Positions 1-8,852 are shown, numbered from the stretch's first letter. The stretch is 32,828 nucleotides of DNA from Clostridia bacterium (GCA_017437345.1 JAFSBJ010000225.1:1-32828); one strand, 5' to 3'. The notes: generated from the sequence alone by a model not told the origin. A program made the numbers and translations.

Positions 1-341
1 CTGTCTGAAATCTGAAGCAATAGGGTGGATTTTCCAATTCCCGGATCTCCTCCAACAAGAATCAGCGATCCTTCCACAATACCCCCGCCCAGAACTCTGT
101 CAAGTTCATCCGAGCCGGTTTTTATTCTGTTCTCGCATCCGGCAGCTATTTCCCTTATTTTTTTCGGTTTTTCAGCAGTAAGATATGTACTATTTGTTTT
201 TATAGGATTGTATCTTGAATTTGTTTCAATGCATGCCTCTTCGCTGAAGCTGTTCCAGTTTCCGCATTTCGGGCATTTCCCAAGCCATTTTGGTGATTCA
301 TATCCACACTCACCGCACACAAACTTTGTGTTTTGTTTCAA
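1..341 (-). CDS. radA: DNA repair protein RadA, N-terminal part (runs off left edge)
   Basis: RadA/Sms is a RecA-like ATPase that helps process recombination intermediates and branch migration. Only about the first 113 residues are present. Read on the minus strand they give a four-cysteine zinc motif near the N-terminus (C9, C12, C23, C26 counting from the chosen start, with CGECG and KCPKCG), followed by the linker and the Walker A motif GDPGIGKST close to the window edge. This order of zinc finger then RecA P-loop is diagnostic of RadA. There is no ATG in a sensible place. TTG at 341 is chosen because it has AGAAAGAAG about 7-9 bases upstream and gives MKQNTKFVCGECG. TTG at 350 is the alternative. 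The gene has its own promoter (391-419), and a 20-bp palindrome lies between promoter and start. Confidence 0.93.
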   Translation of the reverse strand, partial: MKQNTKFVCGECGYESPKWLGKCPKCGNWNSFSEEACIETNSRYNPIKTNSTYLTAEKPKKIREIAAGCENRIKTGSDELDRVLGGGIVEGSLILVGGDPGIGKSTLLLQISD

Positions 342-366
342 TTCACTCAACTTCTTTCTATGTAAC

Positions 367-386
367 ACGGTGTCATTTAACACCGT
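367..386 (-). promoter_or_regulatory. Perfect palindrome at the radA transcription start, candidate operator
   Basis: On the minus strand the site reads ACGGTGT, six bases, ACACCGT: a perfect 7+6+7 inverted repeat. It begins about five bases downstream of the radA -10 box, so it covers the expected transcription start. That is a typical repressor position. It is not followed by a T-run, so it is unlikely to be a terminator for the upstream lipoprotein gene. I cannot assign it to a known regulator. It does not match the CtsR heptad repeat or the LexA box of Firmicutes. Confidence 0.5.
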
Positions 387-390
387 ATCT

Positions 391-419
391 ATTCTACAAT
401 ATTTTTCGTGCCTTGTAAA
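391..419 (-). promoter_or_regulatory. radA promoter (sigma-A type)
   Basis: On the minus strand TTTACA (419-414) and TAGAAT (396-391) are separated by exactly 17 bases. Both boxes are one mismatch from consensus. The promoter begins 16 bases after the lipoprotein stop codon, so radA can be transcribed independently of it. Confidence 0.7.
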
Positions 420-434
420 TAGAAATCATGATAT

Positions 435-686
435 TTAGTTTGCAGTCTGTGAGTTTGCCGCACCGCTGTTTGTAGTATTATCGTTTGTCATTCCGTCTTT
501 TATGTCGTCTGCTGTGTCTTTCATGTCATCTTTTAGCTCGTCCATAGTGTCTGTAACATTGCTGTCGCCCTTGGTATCATTCATGCTGGTGTTTGTATCA
601 CCGGCAGTATCGTTACCTGAAGAACATCCAACACACATTCCAAGAATACATAAACAAGACATGAGAGTCATCAAAATTTTTTTCAT
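435..686 (-). CDS. Small putative lipoprotein of unknown function
   Basis: This is an 83-residue protein from ATG at 686. Residues 1-21 form a type II signal peptide: KK, a hydrophobic stretch, then a lipobox-like CVGC with the lipid-accepting cysteine followed by SSGND. The mature part is low-complexity and hydrophilic, rich in D, N, T and S, with a short amphipathic repeat (MDELKDDMKDTADDIKDGM) that may form a helix. I recognise no family. The open frame extends upstream of 686, but that extension would put charged residues before the signal peptide, so the start at 686 is preferred. It lies upstream of radA on the same strand. The predicted location is the outer face of the membrane. Confidence 0.65.
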   Translation of the reverse strand: MKKILMTLMSCLCILGMCVGCSSGNDTAGDTNTSMNDTKGDSNVTDTMDELKDDMKDTADDIKDGMTNDNTTNSGAANSQTAN

Positions 687-697
687 AATAATTTTTG

Positions 698-717
698 ATA
701 CCATCCTTTCATGGTAT
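698..717 (-). repeat. Inverted repeat around the ribosome binding site of the lipoprotein gene
   Basis: The minus strand carries ATACCAT, GAAAGG, ATGGTAT: a perfect 7+6+7 inverted repeat. The loop holds the Shine-Dalgarno-like AAAGG. It ends 11 bases before the lipoprotein start codon and overlaps the expected transcription start. It could be an operator or an RNA hairpin that affects translation. Confidence 0.45.
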
Positions 718-747
718 ATTATTGCTCGCTTTAAAAAAATAATGCAA
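718..747 (-). promoter_or_regulatory. Possible promoter of the lipoprotein gene
   Basis: On the minus strand TTGCAT (747-742) and AATAAT (723-718) are separated by 18 bases. Each is a partial match to consensus in AT-rich DNA, so this is a tentative call. Confidence 0.35.
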
Positions 748-785
748 ATTTTTTTGGTGTTTTTCAATGAATTTTAAAAAATGTC

Positions 786-814
786 TTTACATTAACAAAA
801 ATATAAAATATAAT
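786..814 (+). promoter_or_regulatory. Promoter of the XRE-cupin / acyl-CoA synthetase operon
   Basis: TTTACA at 786-791 and a perfect TATAAT at 809-814 are 17 bases apart. The predicted transcript starts near 821 and leads into AAAGGGGAG (835-843) ahead of the regulator's ATG. Confidence 0.75.
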
Positions 815-849
815 ATACTTTGAATTATTATTAGAAAGGGGAGTTATTA

Positions 850-1407
850 ATGAACGATCAGATCAAACTCATAGGTCAGAGAATAACCGATTTAAGAGAA
901 ATTGCAGAGCTTAGTCAGCAGGAGGTCGCCGATTTTTTAAGCGTTTCTCTTGAAACCTACAAAGCCTATGAAGAAGGCAAAGAAGATATGCCCATAAGCA
1001 TCCTCTATGAGCTTGCAAATAAGTTTGGTGTTGATTTTTCTGCAATACTTTCCGGTGACGCACCAAAGCTCAGCGCATATCAGTTTGTTAAAGCCGGCCA
1101 TGGTCTCAAGGTTGACCGCCGCTCAAACTATAAATACCAGAGCCTTGCACCGAATTTTGCCAAAAAATCCGTAGAACCCTTCCTTGTGACGGTTCCTGTT
1201 CCAAATGATGAGGAGTCCATCCATCTCACAAGTCATCCCGGTCAGGAATTCAACTATATCCTTGAGGGCCGAGTCTGCATTATAATAAACGGAAAAGAAA
1301 TTATAATGGAAGAGGGAGATTCCCTCATATTTGACTCACGAACCTGGCATGGCATGAAAGCATTAGACGGAAAGGAAGCAAAGTTTCTAGCCATTGTCAG
1401 TGACTAA
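850..1407 (+). CDS. XRE-family transcriptional regulator with C-terminal cupin domain
   Basis: The protein has 185 residues. Residues about 8-65 form a lambda-repressor-like helix-turn-helix (ITDLREIAELSQQEVADFL, then SLETYKAYEEGKE). Residues about 108-183 form a small cupin barrel. Its two cupin motifs are visible: motif 1 includes H129, E133 and G140, and motif 2 has G156, D157 and H167. In this family the cupin senses a small ligand, often a metabolite of the neighbouring pathway. The next gene, an acyl-CoA synthetase 21 bases downstream with no promoter between, is the likely regulated partner. This pairing is common in gut Clostridia. The Shine-Dalgarno sequence is AAAGGGGAG. The ligand cannot be read from the sequence. 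Confidence 0.88.
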   Translation: MNDQIKLIGQRITDLREIAELSQQEVADFLSVSLETYKAYEEGKEDMPISILYELANKFGVDFSAILSGDAPKLSAYQFVKAGHGLKVDRRSNYKYQSLAPNFAKKSVEPFLVTVPVPNDEESIHLTSHPGQEFNYILEGRVCIIINGKEIIMEEGDSLIFDSRTWHGMKALDGKEAKFLAIVSD

Positions 1408-1428
1408 CTCAGAAAGGGATACACACTG

Positions 1429-3105
1429 ATGAATTTATTAAGTAAGTTTTTAAATAAAACAGATTTTACAGATTATAACGATTACTACGCAAACTATAAA
1501 TTAAATGTACCTGAAAATTTCAACTTTGCCTACGATGTTATCGAAGAGTATGCAAAGTGCGCACCCCAGAAAAGAGCAATTCTGTGGTGCAATGATGAAG
1601 GCGAAGAAAGAAGCTTTACCTATGCTGAGCTTAATGCAGAGGTTAATAAAACTGCCAATTTCTTTAAAAGAGCCGGTGTAAAAAAAGGTGACTTTGTCCT
1701 TCTTATCCTTCGTCGCCACTATCAGTTCTGGACAAGTATCTACGCACTCCATAAAATTGGTGCAGTTGCAATTCCTGCAACCCATCTTTTAACCAAGAAA
1801 GATATTGTCTATAGATGCAATAGCGCCGATGTAAAAATGATTATCTGCTCCGATAAAGGTGACATCAAAGACCATGTAAAGCAAGCACTACCCGAATGTA
1901 CCACAGTAGAAATCTGCTGTGTTTTAGGTGAAGAAAAAATTGATAACTGGTATAACCTTGATATTGAAATTCAGGGCGAAAGCTTAGAATTTCCACGCCC
2001 GCAAGGTTGCGATGCCACCACCAATTCCGATCCGATGCTTGTATATTTTACCTCAGGTACAACCGGAAACCCCAAAATGGTTATGCATAATTTCACCTAT
2101 CCTCTGGGGCATATTTCCACAGGAAAATATTGGCATAATGTATATGACGACGGTCTTCATTTAACCGTTGCCGATTCAGGCTGGGCAAAATGCTCATGGG
2201 GTAAGCTTTATGGTCAGCTCATCGCCGGAACAGCACAGTTTATCTATGACTATAGCGACAAATTCGTTCCCACAGACCTTCTTGAATTAATAGGCAAATA
2301 TAAGATAACCACCTTCTGTGCTCCACCAACCATCTATCGCTTCTTCATAAAATCCGATATGAAAAAATATGATTTGTCATCTCTCAAGCATATTTCAACA
2401 GCAGGTGAAGCTCTCAATCCCGAAGTTTTCAACCAAATACTCGCCGGCACAGGCCTTAAAGTATACGAAGGCTTTGGTCAGACAGAATCCCCGATTCTTC
2501 TTGGTAACTTCTATTTTGAAGAACCCAAACCGGGTTCAATGGGCAGACCAACTGCAGGCTTTAAAGCGGTTTTAATAAGAGACGACTTCACAGTATGTGA
2601 TGCCGGTGAAATAGGGCAGGTAGCCTTTGACATCACCGAAGGAAAGCCCGTTGGTGTTCTTGATTGCTATTATAAAGACAAAGAAAAAACTGATTCTGTT
2701 TTTGTTAATGGCTATTATCTCACAGGTGATCTTGCCTGGTGCGATGAAGATGGCTACTATTGGTATGTTGGCAGAGCAGATGATGTTATAAAATCCTCAG
2801 GCTACCGCATAGGTCCTTTCGAGGTTGAAAGTGCTTTAATGGAGCATCCAGCAGTATTTGAAACAGCCATAACTGCAGTTCCCGATGAAATCAGAGGTCA
2901 GATAGTTAAAGCAACCATCGTTCTTGCAAAAGGCTTCAGACCTTCTGACGAACTCAAAAAAGAATTGCAGGATCATGTTAAAAGAACCACAGCTCCTTAT
3001 AAATATCCCCGAATTGTTGAGTTTGTAGACGAACTTCCCAAAACAATTTCCGGAAAAATCAAAAGAGCAGAAATAAGAAATACCGATAAAACAAAGAAAC
3101 AATAA
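1429..3105 (+). CDS. AMP-forming acyl-CoA synthetase (acetyl-/medium-chain-type)
   Basis: This 558-residue enzyme of the ANL superfamily activates a carboxylic acid with ATP to an acyl-adenylate and then an acyl-CoA. The visible core motifs are the P-loop YFTSGTTGNPK (about 206-216), YEGFGQTE (346-353), the hinge-region TGD (432-434) followed by YYWYVGRADDVIKSSGYRIG, and the C-terminal catalytic lysine in PKTISGK (K543). The overall pattern resembles medium-chain (ACSM-like) synthetases more than canonical acetyl-CoA synthetase. The substrate is uncertain: acetate, propionate, butyrate or an aromatic acid are all possible. It is translated from a start 21 bases after the XRE-cupin regulator and is followed at once by a terminator, so the two genes form a closed operon. 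Confidence 0.9.
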   Translation: MNLLSKFLNKTDFTDYNDYYANYKLNVPENFNFAYDVIEEYAKCAPQKRAILWCNDEGEERSFTYAELNAEVNKTANFFKRAGVKKGDFVLLILRRHYQFWTSIYALHKIGAVAIPATHLLTKKDIVYRCNSADVKMIICSDKGDIKDHVKQALPECTTVEICCVLGEEKIDNWYNLDIEIQGESLEFPRPQGCDATTNSDPMLVYFTSGTTGNPKMVMHNFTYPLGHISTGKYWHNVYDDGLHLTVADSGWAKCSWGKLYGQLIAGTAQFIYDYSDKFVPTDLLELIGKYKITTFCAPPTIYRFFIKSDMKKYDLSSLKHISTAGEALNPEVFNQILAGTGLKVYEGFGQTESPILLGNFYFEEPKPGSMGRPTAGFKAVLIRDDFTVCDAGEIGQVAFDITEGKPVGVLDCYYKDKEKTDSVFVNGYYLTGDLAWCDEDGYYWYVGRADDVIKSSGYRIGPFEVESALMEHPAVFETAITAVPDEIRGQIVKATIVLAKGFRPSDELKKELQDHVKRTTAPYKYPRIVEFVDELPKTISGKIKRAEIRNTDKTKKQ

Positions 3106-3113
3106 CTTATCCC

Positions 3114-3143
3114 AAAACCCTTCTTGTTCAGAAGGGTTTTTTT
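3114..3143 (+). terminator. Rho-independent terminator after the acyl-CoA synthetase gene
   Basis: An 11-bp perfect stem (AAAACCCTTCT with AGAAGGGTTTT) has a 5-base loop and is followed directly by a T-run. It separates the regulator-synthetase operon from tyrS. Confidence 0.93.
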
Positions 3144-3166
3144 GTTGATTTTTTAACAAATTACTC

Positions 3167-3195
3167 TTGCAAAATATGTCTATTTATTATATAAT
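3167..3195 (+). promoter_or_regulatory. tyrS promoter
   Basis: TTGCAA at 3167-3172 and a perfect TATAAT at 3190-3195 are 17 bases apart. The expected leader is only about 50 bases long, which is too short for a tyrosine T-box. No antiterminator or specifier structure is seen. Confidence 0.75.
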
Positions 3196-3250
3196 GTTAT
3201 ATTGTAAAATTATATAAGTAAAAATATGTGTTTATATACAGGAGGAAGTT

Positions 3251-4465
3251 ATGAGAAATGTTTATGATGTATTAAAAGAAAGAGGTCTCATCGCTCAGGT
3301 TACCCATGAGGAAGAAGTAAGAGAGCTTCTCGGAAAAGAAAAGGTAACCTTCTATATAGGCTTTGACCCAACTGCCGATAGCCTTCATGTTGGCCACTTT
3401 TTGCAGATGGTTGTTATGAAGCATATGCAGATGCATGGTCATCGCCCCATCGCTCTTGTTGGCGGAGGCACAGGTCACATAGGCGACCCCTCCGGCAGAA
3501 CCGATATGCGTCAGATGATGACTGCCGATATTATAAATCATAATTGTGAATGTTTTAAAAAACAGCTTTCCAGCGTTATCGACTTTTCCGATGAAAAGGC
3601 TCTTATGGTTAATAATGCCGATTGGCTGTTAAAGCTCAATTATGTTGATTTTTTAAGAGATATCGGTGCATGTTTCTCAGTTAATAAGATGCTCACAGCA
3701 GAGTGCTTTAAGCAGCGTCTTGAAAAAGGACTTTCTTTCCTTGAATTCAACTATATGCTTATGCAGAGCTATGACTTTTTAATGCTCAGCCGTGAATACG
3801 ACTGTAAGCTCGAACTCGGCGGTGACGACCAGTGGAGCAATATCTTAGGCGGAATAGAATTATGCCGCAGAAAAGACCAGAAGCAGGTATATGGCATGAC
3901 CTTCACTCTTCTTACAAATAGCGAAGGCAAAAAAATGGGCAAAACCCAGAGTGGTGCTCTGTGGCTTGATCCCCAGAAAACATCTCCCTATGATTTCTAT
4001 CAGTATTGGGTAAATGTTGACGATGCTGATGTTATAAAATGCCTCAAGCTTCTCACATTCCTTCCCCTTGAGGAAATCGAAGAAATGGCAAAATATAAAG
4101 ATGCTGAAATCAATAAAGCAAAAAGGGTTCTTGCCTATGAAGTTACAAAGCTTGTTCATGGCGAGGAAGAGGCCAATAAGGTTAAAGCTGCAGCAGAAGC
4201 TGTATTTGGCGGAGGCACAAATTCTGCCGATATGCCAACAACCGAAATTGATAATGCAGAGCTCTCTGCCGGTATGTCAATTCTTGATGTTCTTGTTAAA
4301 TCAGCTCTTGCCGCATCAAAAGGTGAAGCAAGACGCTTAGTTCAGCAGGGCGGAGTAAGCCTCAACGGAGAAAAGGTAACAGACATTGCATTTATGCTTT
4401 CTGATGCCAACTTTGAAAATGGCGAAGCAACAATCAAAAAGGTAAAAAAGTATTCCATAGAATAG
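3251..4465 (+). CDS. tyrS: Tyrosine--tRNA ligase
   Basis: The enzyme charges tRNA-Tyr with tyrosine in the cytoplasm. It has 404 residues, a normal length. Class I signatures are visible: the HIGH-like HVGH at 46-49 within [22 protein letters not shown] (190-198) of bacterial TyrS, and the KMSKS-like KMGKT at 228-232. The last ~65 residues form an S4 RNA-binding domain ([23 protein letters not shown]). A strong AGGAGG lies 5 bases before the ATG. It heads a long co-oriented run, with thrC starting 31 bases downstream. Confidence 0.97.
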   Translation: MRNVYDVLKERGLIAQVTHEEEVRELLGKEKVTFYIGFDPTADSLHVGHFLQMVVMKHMQMHGHRPIALVGGGTGHIGDPSGRTDMRQMMTADIINHNCECFKKQLSSVIDFSDEKALMVNNADWLLKLNYVDFLRDIGACFSVNKMLTAECFKQRLEKGLSFLEFNYMLMQSYDFLMLSREYDCKLELGGDDQWSNILGGIELCRRKDQKQVYGMTFTLLTNSEGKKMGKTQSGALWLDPQKTSPYDFYQYWVNVDDADVIKCLKLLTFLPLEEIEEMAKYKDAEINKAKRVLAYEVTKLVHGEEEANKVKAAAEAVFGGGTNSADMPTTEIDNAELSAGMSILDVLVKSALAASKGEARRLVQQGGVSLNGEKVTDIAFMLSDANFENGEATIKKVKKYSIE

Positions 4466-4496
4466 TTTTAAAATAAATAACAATCGGAGGATCACC

Positions 4497-5993
4497 ATGA
4501 AATATCAAAGCACAAGAAATAATAAAATATCAGTTGATTCTGCGCTTGCTATAAAGCGCGGCATTTCTCCCGAGGGCGGACTCTATGTTCCCGAAACAAT
4601 TCCCTCAGTTTCTCTTGATGATATAAAAAGACTGTCCGGCATGAAATACACCCAGAGGGCCGCTGAGGTTCTTGGAATGTTTTTAACCGACTTTACAAAG
4701 GAAGAATTAAATGACTGTGCTTTGGCAGCCTATGCGAAAGAAAAGTTTGAATCTGAAAACACAGCTCCGCTTCATCATCTTTCATCCACAGCCTCAATCC
4801 TTGAACTGTGGCATGGCCCAACCTGTGCATTCAAAGATATGGCTCTGCAGATACTTCCGCATCTTCTAACAAATTCCATCCGTAAAACCGGTGAAAATCA
4901 TGAGGTTGTTATCCTTGTTGCCACCTCAGGCGACACAGGCAAAGCAGCTCTTGAAGGCTTTAAAGATGTTAAAGGCACAAAAATTCAGGTATTCTATCCT
5001 GTAGATGGAGTTTCTCAGATTCAAAAACTCCAGATGACAACTCAGGAAGGGTCAAATGTTTGTGTTTGCGCAGTAAAAGGTAATTTTGACGATGCCCAGA
5101 CAGGAGTTAAGAAAATCTTCACCAATGAAGAATATAAAAATGAGCTTGCAAAAAGAGGCTATGTTTTATCTTCTGCCAATTCAATCAACTGGGGCAGACT
5201 CGCACCTCAGATTGTCTACTATTTCTCAGCATATTGTGATATGCTAACTTCCGGTAAAATAGGTCTTGGTGATAAAATAAATATCGTTGTTCCAACAGGT
5301 AACTTCGGTAATATCCTTGCTGCATTTTACGCAAAAGAAATGGGACTTCCCGTAAATAAGCTTATCTGTGCATCCAATAGCAATAATGTTTTAACAGATT
5401 TCATCAAAACCGGCACATACGATAGAAACCGTAGCTTCCATACAACAATCTCTCCTTCAATGGATATTCTGATTTCAAGTAACCTTGAAAGACTTCTCTA
5501 CCATCTCTCAGGGTGCGATGATAAGCTCATCTCATCCTATATGGCAAGCCTTTCAGAAACAGGAAAATACACAGTATCAGATGACATTTTAAATAAAATC
5601 AAAGATGCATTTGTAGCAGACTATTGCAGTGATGAAGACACTAAAAAAACAATTGCCGAAACCTTTGAAAAATATGATTATGTAATCGATACCCACACAT
5701 CCGTTGCTGTTAATGTGTATGAAAATTATCTTGCTGCCACAGGAGATGCAACTCCAACAGTTATTGCATCCACAGCAAATCCATTCAAATTCAACGAAGC
5801 TGTTATATCAGCTTTATCACCTGAATCAGATTTAAGTGAAAAATCCGAGTTTGACCTTCTTGATATTCTTGCGCAGGAAGGAAAAATAAAAATTCCTCCT
5901 CAGCTTGATGAACTCAGAAGCAAAACTCCCCGTTTCAACACGGTATGTGAAAAGGAACTTATGATAAAAGAAACTGATAAGTTTTTAAACTAA
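4497..5993 (+). CDS. thrC: Threonine synthase
   Basis: This PLP enzyme makes threonine from O-phosphohomoserine, the last step of threonine synthesis. Its 498 residues and the N-terminal YQSTRNN / GISPEGGLYVPE signature match the long threonine synthase class rather than the short ~350-residue one. The PLP-binding lysine is K113 in GPTCAFKDMALQ. ATSGDTGKAA and PTGNFGNILA are the cofactor-phosphate loops. GGAGG precedes the ATG at 4497. The other threonine-pathway genes (hom, thrB) are not in the window. Confidence 0.96.
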   Translation: MKYQSTRNNKISVDSALAIKRGISPEGGLYVPETIPSVSLDDIKRLSGMKYTQRAAEVLGMFLTDFTKEELNDCALAAYAKEKFESENTAPLHHLSSTASILELWHGPTCAFKDMALQILPHLLTNSIRKTGENHEVVILVATSGDTGKAALEGFKDVKGTKIQVFYPVDGVSQIQKLQMTTQEGSNVCVCAVKGNFDDAQTGVKKIFTNEEYKNELAKRGYVLSSANSINWGRLAPQIVYYFSAYCDMLTSGKIGLGDKINIVVPTGNFGNILAAFYAKEMGLPVNKLICASNSNNVLTDFIKTGTYDRNRSFHTTISPSMDILISSNLERLLYHLSGCDDKLISSYMASLSETGKYTVSDDILNKIKDAFVADYCSDEDTKKTIAETFEKYDYVIDTHTSVAVNVYENYLAATGDATPTVIASTANPFKFNEAVISALSPESDLSEKSEFDLLDILAQEGKIKIPPQLDELRSKTPRFNTVCEKELMIKETDKFLN

Positions 5994-5994
5994 T

Positions 5995-6015
5995 AAAAAG
6001 GGGTATAATGCCTTG
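5995..6015 (+). promoter_or_regulatory. Ribosome binding site that selects a TTG start for ispD
   Basis: AAAAAGGGG (5995-6003) lies 9 bases before TTG at 6013. The nearer ATG at 6008 opens a two-codon frame only (ATG CCT TGA), so the TTG is the ispD start. Confidence 0.75.
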
Positions 6016-6702
6016 AATAAAAAAACAGCGGCAATAATTGTTGCCGGAGGCTCAGGCACACGCCTGGGCGGAGACATCCCTAAACAGTTTTTAAAGATAA
6101 ATGGCAAAGAAATCATTAGCCACACTCTTTCTGTGTTTGAGGACTGTGATTTCATAGATAAAATAATTGTGGTCTGCCATAAAGACTATCTTGATTTGTG
6201 TTCCGGCTTAACAGAGCATCTGAAAAAAGATGTAATAGTTGTCCCCGGCGGCACAACAAGGCAGGAATCTGTATACTTAGGGCTTAAAGAGGCAGTAGAT
6301 TGCAAATATGTTCTTGTTCATGATGCTGTTAGATGTCTTGTTGAAGTCCATCATATCAGGATGCTCTTTGAACAGCTTCAAAAAGGCAATTCCTGCACCC
6401 TTGCAGTAAAAGTCAAAGACACAATAAAGATTTCCGACGAAAATAATATTGTAACTTCCACCCCTCAAAGGAGCAGACTGTGGCAAATCCAGACCCCTCA
6501 GGCGTTTTTGACGGATAAGCTCATATCGGCCCATGAATATGCCATTAAAAATAAATTTGAAGGCACCGATGATTGTTCTTTAATGGAATACTATGGCGAA
6601 AAGATCGTCCTTGTTGAGGGAAGCTATAAAAATATTAAAATCACCACACCCTCCGATGTGGAAATTGCCAAAGTTTTTATGAAAGGCAGTGAAACAAAAT
6701 GA
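6013..6702 (+). CDS. ispD: 2-C-methyl-D-erythritol 4-phosphate cytidylyltransferase
   Basis: IspD transfers CMP from CTP to methylerythritol phosphate, the third step of the non-mevalonate isoprenoid pathway. It has 229 residues. The nucleotidyltransferase signature [16 protein letters not shown] is at 11-26, with the catalytic basic residues R17 and K24. VHDAVRC and TPQ are also present. It starts with TTG. The stop overlaps the ispF start by four bases (ATGA), so the two consecutive-acting enzymes are translationally coupled. Confidence 0.95.
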   Translation: MNKKTAAIIVAGGSGTRLGGDIPKQFLKINGKEIISHTLSVFEDCDFIDKIIVVCHKDYLDLCSGLTEHLKKDVIVVPGGTTRQESVYLGLKEAVDCKYVLVHDAVRCLVEVHHIRMLFEQLQKGNSCTLAVKVKDTIKISDENNIVTSTPQRSRLWQIQTPQAFLTDKLISAHEYAIKNKFEGTDDCSLMEYYGEKIVLVEGSYKNIKITTPSDVEIAKVFMKGSETK

Positions 6703-7175
6703 GAGTCGGTATAGGCTACGATGTTCATAAGCTTTGTGATAACCGCAAGCTCATCCTTGGTGGAGTTGACATTCCTCATGAAAAAGGGCTTCTCGGCCAT
6801 TCCGATGCCGATGTTCTTGTTCATGCAATAATGGATGCTCTTCTTGGTGCGGCAGCAATGGGAGATATCGGCAAACATTTCCCTGATAATGACCAGAGCT
6901 TTAAGAATATAAATAGTATGTTTCTTTTAAAAAATGTATATGAGCTTCTTTTAAAGGAAGATTATATAATATCCAATATAGATGCCACAGTTGTCTGTCA
7001 GAAACCAAAGCTAGCTCCATATATTGAACAAATGAGAAAAAATATATCCGATGTGCTAAACCTTGATGTAAATCAGGTAAATGTAAAAGCCACCACAACC
7101 GAAACCCTTGGTTTTGAAGGCAGAAAAGAGGGAGTATCGTCCCACGCGATATGCCTCATATATAAGAGAGGATGA
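6699..7175 (+). CDS. ispF: 2-C-methyl-D-erythritol 2,4-cyclodiphosphate synthase
   Basis: IspF cyclises the CDP-methylerythritol phosphate product with loss of CMP. Its 158 residues are the usual length. Metal ligands D8 and H10 (GIGYDVH) and H42 ([18 protein letters not shown]) are intact, and the C-terminal [11 protein letters not shown] is the family's conserved loop. It overlaps ispD by four bases. IspE, which acts between them, is not in the window. Confidence 0.96.
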   Translation: MRVGIGYDVHKLCDNRKLILGGVDIPHEKGLLGHSDADVLVHAIMDALLGAAAMGDIGKHFPDNDQSFKNINSMFLLKNVYELLLKEDYIISNIDATVVCQKPKLAPYIEQMRKNISDVLNLDVNQVNVKATTTETLGFEGRKEGVSSHAICLIYKRG

Positions 7176-7180
7176 TAAAA

Positions 7181-8851
7181 ATGTTAACAGATATTCAGAT
7201 TGCTCAGAATGCAAAAATGAAGCATATAGGTGAAATTGCTTCATCAATCGGTCTTAGTGAAAATGATATTGATTATTATGGTAAATATAAAGCCAAGATT
7301 CTTCCCGAAGTATATAAACGCCTTGAAAATAAGGAAGACGGAAAGCTTATTTTAGTCACAGCCATAAATCCAACTCCAGCAGGTGAAGGCAAAACAACCA
7401 CCTCAGTCGGAATCGGCGAAGCAATGGGTAAATTAGGTAAGAATGCCATAATAGCTCTTCGCGAACCCTCTTTAGGTCCTGTAATGGGTGTTAAAGGCGG
7501 TGCCGCAGGCGGCGGTTATGCCCAGGTTGTTCCTATGGAAGACATCAACCTTCATTTCACAGGCGATATGCACGCCATCACAAGTGCCCATAATCTTCTT
7601 GCAGCACTTTTAGATAACCACATCAAGCAGGGCAACGAACTCGGCATCGATGTAACCACCATCGTTTTTAAAAGAGTTATGGATATGAACGACAGAACTC
7701 TGCGCGAAATTGTTGTTGGTCTCGGCGGCAAAATCAATGGTGTTCCAAGAGAAGACGGATTTATGATAACCGTTGCATCTGAGGTTATGGCAATCCTCTG
7801 CCTTGCATCAGATTTCAATGACCTTAAAGAGCGCCTTTCAAAAATTATCGTTGCCTATGATTTTAGAGGTAACCCCATAACTGCAGGTCAGCTTAATGCC
7901 GCAGGGGCAATGGCTCTTTTATTAAAAGATGCAGTTAATCCAAATCTTGTTCAGACTTTGGAAAATACCCCTTGCCTTATGCATGGTGGTCCCTTTGCCA
8001 ATATTGCCCATGGATGCAATAGCGTAATTGCCACAAAGCTTGCTTTAAAGCTTGCCGATTATGTTATCACAGAAGCCGGCTTCGGTGCAGATTTGGGTGC
8101 CGAAAAATTCCTCGACATCAAATGCCGCAGCGGTAAATTAAATCCAAATGCAGTAGTTGTTGTTGCCACAGTCCGTGCTCTCAAATATAATGGCGGAGTT
8201 GCAAAAGCAGATTTAAAAGAAGAAAATCTTGATGCTCTCAAAAAAGGTATCTGCAATCTTGGCAAACATGTTGTAAATATGAAGAAATATGGTGTTCCAG
8301 TTATTGTTGCCATAAATGAATTCTACACAGACAGCGAAGCTGAAAAGAAGTATATCAAAGACTATTGCGACAGCATCGGTGTTAACGCGTGCTTCTCCAA
8401 AGTATTTGAATTAGGTGGCGAAGGTGGTCTTGAACTTGCCCAGACAATCTGCGACACGGTAGATAAAATTCCTTCATCCTATGCTCCCTTATATGATGAA
8501 AAACTTCCTATCAAGGAAAAAATCAGCATAATAGCAAAGGAAATCTATGGCGCAGCATCCGTTGCCTACACCTCAAAAGCAAATAAGAAAATTGCAAACC
8601 TTGAAAAATTAGACCTTGATAAAGTTCCTGTTTGTATGGCAAAAACACAGTATTCACTCTCCGACGATCCCAATCTCCTTGGTGCTCCCGAAGGCTTTGA
8701 AATAACTGTAAGAGATGTCAATATTTCAAATGGAGCAGGATTTGTTGTTGCTCTCACAGGTGACATAATGACCATGCCGGGTCTTCCTAAAACTCCTGCG
8801 GCAAATAATATTGATATAAATGATAATGGAGAGATAGTAGGTTTATTCTGA
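7181..8851 (+). CDS. fhs: Formate--tetrahydrofolate ligase
   Basis: This ATP-dependent enzyme joins formate to tetrahydrofolate to give 10-formyl-THF. That feeds purine synthesis and Met-tRNA formylation and, in acetogens, the methyl branch of the Wood-Ljungdahl pathway. From ATG 7181 it is 556 residues, the standard length. ATG 7172 is rejected because it overlaps the Shine-Dalgarno AGAGAGGA. The P-loop [10 protein letters not shown] lies at about 65-74, and the conserved [18 protein letters not shown] and the HFTGDMHAI region follow. The C-terminus ends with [16 protein letters not shown], as in the family. No other Wood-Ljungdahl gene is present here. Confidence 0.97.
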   Translation: MLTDIQIAQNAKMKHIGEIASSIGLSENDIDYYGKYKAKILPEVYKRLENKEDGKLILVTAINPTPAGEGKTTTSVGIGEAMGKLGKNAIIALREPSLGPVMGVKGGAAGGGYAQVVPMEDINLHFTGDMHAITSAHNLLAALLDNHIKQGNELGIDVTTIVFKRVMDMNDRTLREIVVGLGGKINGVPREDGFMITVASEVMAILCLASDFNDLKERLSKIIVAYDFRGNPITAGQLNAAGAMALLLKDAVNPNLVQTLENTPCLMHGGPFANIAHGCNSVIATKLALKLADYVITEAGFGADLGAEKFLDIKCRSGKLNPNAVVVVATVRALKYNGGVAKADLKEENLDALKKGICNLGKHVVNMKKYGVPVIVAINEFYTDSEAEKKYIKDYCDSIGVNACFSKVFELGGEGGLELAQTICDTVDKIPSSYAPLYDEKLPIKEKISIIAKEIYGAASVAYTSKANKKIANLEKLDLDKVPVCMAKTQYSLSDDPNLLGAPEGFEITVRDVNISNGAGFVVALTGDIMTMPGLPKTPAANNIDINDNGEIVGLF

Positions 8852-8852
8852 T

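Noticed and set aside
367..386. Palindrome upstream of radA as a terminator for the lipoprotein gene
   Set aside because: The stem is only 7 bp and no T-run follows it on the minus strand. It also lies downstream of the radA promoter.
25..438. Plus-strand open frame opposite radA
   Set aside because: The minus strand encodes clear RadA zinc-finger and P-loop motifs. The plus-strand product has no recognisable domain and no good ribosome binding site.
502..777. Plus-strand open frame opposite the lipoprotein gene
   Set aside because: It is a reflection of the repetitive Asp/Thr-rich lipoprotein sequence. The minus-strand product has a signal peptide and lipobox; this one has no support.
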